NCBI RefSeq assembly: GCF_002845745.1
Contig: NZ_PIUM01000003.1
Span: 124,001-188,000 of the forward strand
DNA from: Telmatospirillum siberiense
GTDB lineage: Bacteria; Pseudomonadota; Alphaproteobacteria; Rhodospirillales; Magnetospirillaceae
Direction of reading: 5' to 3'
DNA: 64,000 bases
Shown: piece after piece, positions 57,674 through 64,000 of the stretch
Position numbering within the stretch: position 1 is the first letter of the stretch
Layout: every line of letters starts with the position of its first letter
Program-made: the position numbers and the translations under genes
The notes under the pieces: generated by a model
The model's input: only the letters and a program-made list of their open reading frames with translations
Database searches by the model: none
What the model was told of the DNA's origin: nothing

Positions 57674-59053
57674 TCAGGCCCGCCGCCAGGTGGTGCCGCC
57701 GGCCCCGTCCTCAAGGAGCACGCCCTGGTCGGCCAGCTCCTTGCGGATGCGGTCGGCCTCGGCGAAATTCTTGGCCTTGCGGGCTTCGATGCGGCGGTTG
57801 ATCAGATCATCGACGGCATCGTCGGACAGCGCCGAGCCCGCTTGCGGGACCCAGCGGAACCAGGCCTCGACATCCTGCTGCAAGACGCCCAGCACATCGC
57901 CGGCGGCCAGCAAGGCGCCCTTGCACTTCGCCTTTTCGTCGGTGGTGACGGCCTTGTTGAGCTGGGTGGCCAGATCGTGGAGATGGGCGATGGCCAGGGG
58001 CGTGTTGAGATCGTCCTCCAGCGCGGCCATCACCTCGAACGGCACCCGGTCGCGCCCTTCGGCCGGAATGTCGGCGACGGTCCGCAGGGCCAGATAGAGC
58101 CGGTCCATCCCGGTCCGGGCCTGCTTCAATCCTTCGGCCGTCCAGTCGAACGGCTGATGGTAATGGGCCGCCAGCATGGCCAGGCGGATGGCCTCGCCCG
58201 GCGCCTGGTCCAGAAGATCGCGGACGGTGAAGAAGTTGCCGAGGGATTTCGACATCTTCTCGCCCTCGACCATCAGATAGCCGTTATGCAGCCAATAGCG
58301 GGCGAAGGGCTGGCCATGGGCGCAGACGCTTTGCGCGATCTCGTTCTCATGGTGGGGGAACACCAGATCCTGCCCGCCGCCATGGATATCGAAAGTGACG
58401 CCCAGATATTCCCGGCTCATTGCCGAGCATTCGATATGCCAACCGGGACGGCCGCGTCCCCAGGGGCTGTCCCAACCGGGCAGATCGTCGGAGGACGGCT
58501 TCCACAGCACGAAGTCGGCGGCATTGCGCTTGTAGGGGGCCACCTCGACGCGGGCGCCGGCGATCATCTCGTCCTGGCTGCGCCGCGACAGCGAGCCATA
58601 GTCCGGCATCGAGGGAACGGAAAACAGCACATGGCCGTCCGCCTCATAGGCATGGCCGCGTTCCAGCAGCTTGCCGATCATGGCGATCATCTGGGCGATA
58701 TGGGCGGTGGCCCGGGGCTCGACGTCGGGACGAAGCGCGTTCAGGGCGTCGATATCGGCATGGAAGGCTTCGGTGGTCCGCGCCGTCAGGGCCGAAATCG
58801 GCTCCTTGTTCTCCTTGGCCCGCGCATTGATCTTGTCGTCGACGTCGGTGATGTTGCGCACATAGGTGACCGCCGGATAGAGCCGCTTCAAAAGGCGGTA
58901 GAGCACGTCGAAGACGATGATCGGACGGGCGTTTCCGATATGGGCGCTGTCATAGACCGTCGGCCCGCAGACATACATACCCACGCATTTCGGATCGAGG
59001 GGAACGAAGGGTTCCTTGCGGCGCGTCAGGGTGTTGTAGAAGGCGAGCGACAT
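57674..59053 (-). CDS. cysS: Cysteinyl-tRNA synthetase
   Basis: This class I synthetase charges tRNA-Cys. The 459-residue protein has the HIGH-like motif in [24 protein letters not shown], the zinc-binding Cys in [10 protein letters not shown], and [10 protein letters not shown]. Length and N-terminus match the family. A palindromic element lies between it and gltX upstream, so it may have its own promoter. The ABC exporter genes follow closely. Confidence 0.97.
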   Translation of the reverse strand: MSLAFYNTLTRRKEPFVPLDPKCVGMYVCGPTVYDSAHIGNARPIIVFDVLYRLLKRLYPAVTYVRNITDVDDKINARAKENKEPISALTARTTEAFHADIDALNALRPDVEPRATAHIAQMIAMIGKLLERGHAYEADGHVLFSVPSMPDYGSLSRRSQDEMIAGARVEVAPYKRNAADFVLWKPSSDDLPGWDSPWGRGRPGWHIECSAMSREYLGVTFDIHGGGQDLVFPHHENEIAQSVCAHGQPFARYWLHNGYLMVEGEKMSKSLGNFFTVRDLLDQAPGEAIRLAMLAAHYHQPFDWTAEGLKQARTGMDRLYLALRTVADIPAEGRDRVPFEVMAALEDDLNTPLAIAHLHDLATQLNKAVTTDEKAKCKGALLAAGDVLGVLQQDVEAWFRWVPQAGSALSDDAVDDLINRRIEARKAKNFAEADRIRKELADQGVLLEDGAGGTTWRRA

Positions 59054-59184
59054 GGATTTAGCGTTTCCTTAAGGTTCGGGGCGCATGCGCCCAACGGGAT
59101 CGGTTTTTGGTCCGGCGTGAAAACACTCACTCTTTTCGTCATCACCGGGCCTGACCCGCTGATCCACATGGTCGGATCAAGCGA

Positions 59185-59278
59185 CTAGTGTTCTGACGCC
59201 AACGCTTGTTTCCCTCGTCATTCCCGCTTTCGCGGGAATGACGGATGGGGGTACTTTCCGTTGGCGCCAGAACACTAG
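59185..59278. repeat. Palindromic element with CATTCCCGC core
   Basis: Outer arms CTAGTGTTCTGACGCCAACG (59185-59204) and CGTTGGCGCCAGAACACTAG (59259-59278) pair with one mismatch over 20 bases. Inside is a hairpin GTCATTCCCGC/GCGGGAATGAC near 59217-59242. It lies between gltX and cysS, within 256 bases of non-coding DNA. The core is shared with the hairpin at 33672-33730. It resembles a small non-autonomous dispersed element. Confidence 0.75.
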
Positions 59279-59308
59279 GTCCGGGCATGACGAAAAAAAT
59301 AGCTCCAA

Positions 59309-60646
59309 TCACGCCGCTTCGCCGCACAACCGGGCAGCGGCGCGCGTCCGGCCGATCAGGGGTAGCAGAGTCTTGAGCTCGGGTCCATTCTCGCGACCGG
59401 TCAAAGCCAGACGAAGCGGATGGAACAATTCCCTGCCCTTGCGCCCCGTGGCCTGCTGCACGGCGCCGGTCCAGCTCTTCCAGGTATCCGCCGTCCAGGG
59501 TTCCGGCGGCAACAACCCGGCGGCCTGGCCGGCGAAGGCGGCATCCTCGATCACCGGAGCGACGGTTTCGCGGCAGATATGCCACCAGTCGCGGGCATCG
59601 TTGATTTGCGTCAGATTGGCCCGGACGGCCATCCAGAAAGCCTCGTCGCCGTCCAGCCCCACCCCTTTCAGGCGAGGCGCCGCGTCGGCGAAGCTCATCT
59701 CGTGCAACAGGCGGGCGTTCAGATGGTCGAGTTCCGCCGGATCGAATTTCGGCGTCGCCCGGCTGAACTTGGCGATATCGAACTCGGCGACCAGGGCATC
59801 CAGCGACTGGCGCGGCTGAATGGCGTCCGAGGTGCCGAGCTTGGCCAGAAGGCTGGTGAGCGCCATGGCCTCGACCCCGGAAGCCCGAAGCTCGCCCAGG
59901 GACAGGCTGCCCAGGCGCTTGGAAAAACCCTGGCCGGCGGCGTCCGTCAGCAGGGGCAGATGGGCGAACTGCGGCGGCGTGGCGCCCAGGGCCAGAAAAA
60001 TCTGGATCTGCGCCGCCGTGTTGGTGACATGGTCCTCGCCCCGGATGACGTGGGTGATGCCGAGATCGGCGTCGTCGAACACCGAGGGCAAGGTGTAAAG
60101 CGGAGTGCCGTCGGCGCGGATGAGCACCGGATCGGACAGATGGGAGACGTCATAATGGCAAGCGCCGCGGACCAGATCGTCCCAGCGGACCTCGCCGTCG
60201 TCCAGCTTGAAGCGCCAGTGCGGCCGGCGCCCTTCGGCCTCGTACGCCTTCCGCTCGGCCTCGGTCAGCTTCAGCGCGGCGCGGTCGTAGACGGGCGGCA
60301 CGCCGCGGGCCATCTGCCGCTTGCGCTTGTACTCCAGCTCCTCGGAGGTCTCGAAGCAGGGATAAAGCCTGCCCGCCGCCTTCAGGCGCTCGGCCACCTC
60401 CTCGTAAAGCGCCGTGCGCGCCGATTGATTGACCCGCTCGTCCCAGGTCAGGCCGAGCCAGACGAGATCCTCGCCGATCGCCACCTCATGGTCGAGGCGG
60501 CTTCTTTCGCGATCGGTATCGTCGATGCGCAGGACGAAGCGCCCGCCTTGCTTCCTGGCGAAAAGCCAGTTGATCAGGGCGGGACGGGCATTGCCGACAT
60601 GCAGTCGGCCGGTGGGACTGGGCGCGAAGCGTACCGTGACGGTCAT
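59309..60646 (-). CDS. gltX: Glutamyl-tRNA synthetase, second copy
   Basis: This class I GluRS has [20 protein letters not shown] with a HVGN form of HIGH, and FSKRLGSLS in place of KMSKS. The 445-residue length is normal. The translation contains [11 protein letters not shown], the region where zinc-bearing GluRS have their extra Cys residues. It differs from the other copy at the left window edge, so this may be the non-discriminating or specialised copy. The ATG at 60646 is chosen over a TTG that overlaps the nadE stop. Gene order nadE-gltX suggests one transcript. Confidence 0.95.
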   Translation of the reverse strand: MTVTVRFAPSPTGRLHVGNARPALINWLFARKQGGRFVLRIDDTDRERSRLDHEVAIGEDLVWLGLTWDERVNQSARTALYEEVAERLKAAGRLYPCFETSEELEYKRKRQMARGVPPVYDRAALKLTEAERKAYEAEGRRPHWRFKLDDGEVRWDDLVRGACHYDVSHLSDPVLIRADGTPLYTLPSVFDDADLGITHVIRGEDHVTNTAAQIQIFLALGATPPQFAHLPLLTDAAGQGFSKRLGSLSLGELRASGVEAMALTSLLAKLGTSDAIQPRQSLDALVAEFDIAKFSRATPKFDPAELDHLNARLLHEMSFADAAPRLKGVGLDGDEAFWMAVRANLTQINDARDWWHICRETVAPVIEDAAFAGQAAGLLPPEPWTADTWKSWTGAVQQATGRKGRELFHPLRLALTGRENGPELKTLLPLIGRTRAAARLCGEAA

Positions 60647-60654
60647 CTGTTCAA

Positions 60655-62310
60655 TCAAATCGTGTCGGTGAAACCATTGACGATGGGGTAGCGCCGGTCG
60701 CGCCCGAAGGCGCGGCTGGAAATCTTGACGCCGGGCGGCGCCTGGCGGCGCTTGTATTCGGCCCGATCGAGCATGCGGAAGACGCGGCGCACCACGGCGG
60801 CGTCATGACCGGCGGCCACCGTTTCGGCCGGCCCCAGTTCCCGTTCGATCAGGCAATAAAGAATTGCATCCAGTTGATCATAGGGCGGAAGCGTGTCCTG
60901 ATCCTTCTGGTCGGGCTTCAGTTCGGCCGATGGCGGCTTGGTGATCACCCGTTCGGGCATCACCGGCCCCCGCGGCCCCAGGGCGCCATCCGGCCGATGG
61001 GCGTTGCGCCAGCGGGACACCTCGAAAACCGTGGTCTTGTAGAGGTCCTTCAACACCGAATAGCCGCCGCACATGTCGCCGTAGAGGGTGGCGTAACCCA
61101 CCGACATTTCCGACTTGTTGCCGGTCGACAACACCATATAGCCGAACTTGTTGCTCATCGCCATCAAGGTCAGCCCGCGCGACCGCGCCTGGACATTCTC
61201 CTCGGTGGTGTCGGCCTGGGCGCCCGCGAAGACGCCCGAGAGCATGCCGGTGAAGGCTTCCATCGCCGGTCCGATCGAAATGCTGTCCAGCCGGATGCCG
61301 CAAAGCCGGGCCACTTCGGCCGCGTCGTCGAGGCTTTCCCGCGAGGTATAGGGCGAGGGCATCATGACGCATCGCACCCTGTCCGCCCCCAGGGCATCGG
61401 CCGCCACGGCAGCCGACAGGGCGCTGTCGATGCCGCCCGACAGTCCCAGCAGAACGCCCTTGAAGCGATTTTTCGTCACATAGTCCCGCAGACCCAGCAC
61501 CATGGCCTGGTAGATGGCCTCCAGCCGTGGGGGCGGCGGTGTCAGGGCGCCCGGCTCGCAGACCAGTCCGGCCGCGTCGCGCCGCCAGCGGGTGGTCACC
61601 ACCACCTCCCGCCAGGAGGGCAATTGATGAACCGCCTCGCCTTTCGCGTCGAGCACGAAGGACGCGCCGTCGAAGACCAGTTCGTCCTGGCCGCAAATCT
61701 GATTGAGATAGATCAGCGGCAAGCCGGTCTCGCGGACCCGTCCAGCGGCATGACGGCGCCGATCGTCCGGCTTGTCGATCTCGAAGGGCGAGCCATTGGG
61801 CACGACGAGGATCTCGGCCCCGGCCCGGCCCAGCGCCGCCGCCACATCCTCGTACCACATGTCCTCGCAGATCATCAGTCCGAGGCGGAAACCGCGAAAC
61901 ATCACCGGCTGCGGCAGCGGACCGGGCACGAAGACGCGGGCCTCGTCGAAAACGCCGTAATTGGGCAGGTGATGCTTGATCACCGTCGCCGCGACGGCGC
62001 CGTCGTCGAGCAGGACCGCGGTATTGTGCCGCCGCTCCTCGATCAGCTGGGGCGCCCCGACGATCAAGGCCGGCCCGCCGTCCCTGGTCGCCGCCGCCAG
62101 GGCGGCAATGCCCTCCTTGACGGTATCGAGGAAGGCATCCTTGAGAACCAGATCCTCGGGCGGATATCCCGACAGCGCCAGTTCCGGCACCATCACCAGA
62201 TCGGCATCCCCGGCCCGCGCCCGCGCGTCCAGAATGCGCGCGACGTTACCCTGCACGTCCCCGACGGTCGGATTGATTTGGGCGATGGCGATGGAAAGCG
62301 TGTCGGACAT
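60655..62310 (-). CDS. nadE: NAD+ synthetase (glutamine-dependent)
   Basis: NadE amidates deamido-NAD to NAD+ using glutamine. The 551-residue protein joins an N-terminal nitrilase-like glutaminase ([15 protein letters not shown], catalytic Cys in [10 protein letters not shown]) to a C-terminal synthetase with the PP-loop [16 protein letters not shown]. It contains the GKKSEM-like stretch ([18 protein letters not shown]). Length fits the two-domain form. It is the first gene before gltX, 8 bases upstream. Confidence 0.96.
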   Translation of the reverse strand: MSDTLSIAIAQINPTVGDVQGNVARILDARARAGDADLVMVPELALSGYPPEDLVLKDAFLDTVKEGIAALAAATRDGGPALIVGAPQLIEERRHNTAVLLDDGAVAATVIKHHLPNYGVFDEARVFVPGPLPQPVMFRGFRLGLMICEDMWYEDVAAALGRAGAEILVVPNGSPFEIDKPDDRRRHAAGRVRETGLPLIYLNQICGQDELVFDGASFVLDAKGEAVHQLPSWREVVVTTRWRRDAAGLVCEPGALTPPPPRLEAIYQAMVLGLRDYVTKNRFKGVLLGLSGGIDSALSAAVAADALGADRVRCVMMPSPYTSRESLDDAAEVARLCGIRLDSISIGPAMEAFTGMLSGVFAGAQADTTEENVQARSRGLTLMAMSNKFGYMVLSTGNKSEMSVGYATLYGDMCGGYSVLKDLYKTTVFEVSRWRNAHRPDGALGPRGPVMPERVITKPPSAELKPDQKDQDTLPPYDQLDAILYCLIERELGPAETVAAGHDAAVVRRVFRMLDRAEYKRRQAPPGVKISSRAFGRDRRYPIVNGFTDTI

Positions 62311-62394
62311 GGTTCGCAGCCTGACGTTTCATGTGCGTCGCCGCAAGCTATGCGGCTCGTTTGCAAGTGTCAATTTTAGAATACCACCTTCAGA

Positions 62395-62862
62395 TCAGCG
62401 AAAACCGGCCTTGCGGCAGGCCTCCAGGACATAAAGATCCTGCTCGCCCTCCAGCGGCCGGCCATTCAGCGACGTCTGCCCCGTTTTCAGATCGACCGAA
62501 ATGCGCGCGACGGGCATGGCCGTATTGGCATATTTGCTGGAGGAGGTGGTCGTCCCGCTGGTGCTGGACGAGCCGCTCTGCTGGCCCTTCACGTAATCCA
62601 TCGGATTGATCTTCAGGTCGAACTGCACCTTGTCGGGCAGGGTGAAACCCCCGTTGTCGGCCGGCAGGTCGGCCGGCGCGACATATTTTCCATGCACGTC
62701 CGTTCCCGGCTGATAGGCGACGTCGGGAGACGGGTGATGACGGACCAGCGCCATGCAATCGCTCCTCGTGACATAGACGCCGGCCCCCGATACTCCGACC
62801 GGGTCCGCGAGGGCGATCGAGGGGATCATCAGGATGGTGAAAAAGACGACGCGCGAGATCAT
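62395..62862 (-). CDS. Secreted hypothetical protein
   Basis: This 155-residue precursor has a signal peptide (VVFFTILMIPSIALA) and a mature part starting DPVGVSGAGVYVTRSDC. It contains HHPSPDVAYQPGTDVHGKYV and a Ser/Thr-rich linker (SGSSSTSGTTTSSSK, about 93-107), then VARISVDLKTGQTSLNGRPL. The pattern resembles periplasmic proteins of unknown role in Rhodospirillales. The start at 62862 gives a proper signal peptide, whereas the longer frame from 62952 does not. It is convergent with nothing and stands alone before nadE. Confidence 0.75.
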   Translation of the reverse strand: MISRVVFFTILMIPSIALADPVGVSGAGVYVTRSDCMALVRHHPSPDVAYQPGTDVHGKYVAPADLPADNGGFTLPDKVQFDLKINPMDYVKGQQSGSSSTSGTTTSSSKYANTAMPVARISVDLKTGQTSLNGRPLEGEQDLYVLEACRKAGFR

Positions 62863-63059
62863 CGAAAACCGCTCCTGCCTTGATCTTTCCGATTGTGTCG
62901 CCCAGTGCGACGCGTTCGCAACAAAAATATATTCAATCCAACCATTATACATTTGTGATTTGTGATGACAGCGGCTCCGAAGTTTCGTAATCTCGCCTCA
63001 CAAAGAAAGGGGCGCAACAAATCCCGCAGAGGTAGGCCCGAGTTTAGGGAGGATGCAAG

Positions 63060-63077
63060 AGCGCCTTCCAAGGCGCT
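63060..63077. terminator. Hairpin downstream of tag
   Basis: Perfect 8-base arms AGCGCCTT and AAGGCGCT with a 2-base gap, followed by TTTT on the plus strand, about 100 bases after the tag stop. It is weak in the minus direction. Confidence 0.35.
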
Positions 63078-63178
63078 TTTCCGAGGGGAGAAGGAACACT
63101 GGCAAGGCCTCCGGGTCTTGCCATTCTTTTTGGGCCCCACCTTCATCTTCCCGACATTACGCCTTTCTTTGAAATCGG

Positions 63179-63715
63179 TCATTTCGCCGCGCGTTCCCGC
63201 GCCAACGTGTCCAGACGCAACTGAACCGGACAATCCGGGCGGTGCGCTCCCGGCAACAGCCCGATGCTCATCAGGAACTCGTTGACCACCTCGCCCCCGG
63301 TGAAGGTGAAGGTCTTCTTGAACAGCTTGACCCAGGCCTCCTTCGACTGGGCCGGCTGCGCCGCCAGCCAGGCGGCGAAGGAGCCGTATTGAGCGGACAA
63401 CGCCAGAAGGCGCCCGGCATTTTCGATGACGGCCAGGATCTTGCGGCGATTGCGAATGATGCCGGCATCGGCCAGCAAACGGGCCACCTCCGCCTCGCCG
63501 TAGCGGGCGACGACGTCGGGCCGGAATCCGTCGAAAGCGGCGCGCAAGGACTCCCTCTTCTTCAGAACGATCAGCCAGGACAGGCCGGCCTGGAAGATCT
63601 CCAGACACAAGCGCTCGAAAAGCGCCGCGTCGTCGGAAAGAGGAAAGCCATATTCCCGATCATGATAGGGCCCATGATAGGGATGGCCCGGCGCGACGTC
63701 GCAATACCAGCTCAT
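63179..63715 (-). CDS. tag: DNA-3-methyladenine glycosylase I
   Basis: Tag removes 3-methyladenine from alkylated DNA in base excision repair. The 178-residue protein shows FQAGLSWLIVLKKRE, the substrate-pocket helix of Tag. Zinc ligands are visible as a Cys near the start (SWYC), a His in YHDREYG, and His and Cys in GAHRPDCPV. Length is slightly below the E. coli enzyme's 187. No alkylation-response gene is adjacent. Confidence 0.94.
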   Translation of the reverse strand: MSWYCDVAPGHPYHGPYHDREYGFPLSDDAALFERLCLEIFQAGLSWLIVLKKRESLRAAFDGFRPDVVARYGEAEVARLLADAGIIRNRRKILAVIENAGRLLALSAQYGSFAAWLAAQPAQSKEAWVKLFKKTFTFTGGEVVNEFLMSIGLLPGAHRPDCPVQLRLDTLARERAAK

Positions 63716-64000
63716 AGGGGGAAACCCTTTCCTCGTTGCGCCGGGATTATAACCCGGATTTCCCTCTCCGGGGATGGCTCGCCGGCATCAAACGATACCG
63801 CGCATATCAAAATTTGGCGGCAAACCATGGGTGGAAGATTTTTCAAAAATTCCTTTTGTCGACATCCATTCTTTTCTAACAAAATGTCGGAATACATACA
63901 ATAAATGTCGCAATGACGACATAACATTTACTACATAATTATTTATTTGATGACAGCATACATCTTCAAATAGACTGAACATTGTCGCATGGCAATTTTG
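63716..64000. other. AT-rich non-coding end of window
   Basis: These 285 bases precede tag and become strongly AT-rich after about 63830. No gene with coding character is visible. The promoter of tag should lie here. The sharp change in composition suggests either a regulatory region or the edge of an imported segment that continues beyond the window. Confidence 0.4.

Overview
The window looks like a chromosomal segment of a GC-rich alphaproteobacterium, most likely a Rhodospirillales member (Magnetospirillum/Telmatospirillum-like). The evidence is LpxI in place of LpxH, a short ProRS without the editing insertion, two glutamyl-tRNA synthetase genes, and the long lpx-bam-rseP-dxr-cdsA-uppS-frr-pyrH-tsf-rpsB cluster. 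The genus is inference. Almost all of the window is dense housekeeping coding. A few low-GC or repeat-rich patches mark accessory DNA.

Layout. 0-2 kb: 3' end of one gltX, then gltA. 2-17 kb (minus strand): rpsB-tsf, then pyrH-frr-uppS-cdsA-dxr-rseP-bamA-skp-lpxD-fabZ-lpxA, then lpxI-lpxB-gloA. This is a translation, isoprenoid, lipid A and outer-membrane assembly cluster with many 4-base overlaps. 17-18 kb: a decayed kinase fragment and a Ser/Thr/Ala-rich orphan ORF. 18-21.6 kb: dnaE with a clear intrinsic terminator. 21.9-33.7 kb: an SbmA/YddA-like ABC exporter, a hybrid histidine kinase with an odd AT-rich patch, and an overlapping three-gene signalling operon (MASE1-CHASE-multi-PAS kinase, REC-HDOD, REC plus degenerate HD-GYP). 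33.7-37 kb (minus): proS-lolC-lolD. 37.3-41.8 kb: purQ-purL-bolA-rarD-grxD. 42.1-42.7 kb: an orphan Ala-rich helical protein behind an AT-rich promoter region. 43-47.7 kb: rpsD, a small PHWIEHN protein, a large nested palindrome, and cimA-trmJ-bluB. 47.8-49.1 kb: a GH4 glycosidase. 49.2-51.2 kb: a low-GC two-gene island (ABC/AAA ATPase plus a DUF4276-like protein), which is a probable phage-defence pair. 51.4-55.8 kb: a secreted beta-propeller protein, then a collapsed type I-C CRISPR-Cas locus (intact cas3, a cas5 stub ending exactly at a repeat, two repeats and one spacer) and a frameshifted higA-like antitoxin. 55.9-64 kb (minus): tag, a secreted protein, nadE, a second gltX, cysS and an ABC-2 transporter, with a palindromic element between gltX and cysS.

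The most interesting parts are the CRISPR-Cas remnant, where the deletion junction falls exactly on a repeat boundary; the low-GC ATPase/DUF4276 pair; the mosaic AT-rich segment inside the hybrid kinase; the orphan Ala-rich protein; and several palindromic repeat elements. All calls come from reading the sequence and its translations. No database search was run.
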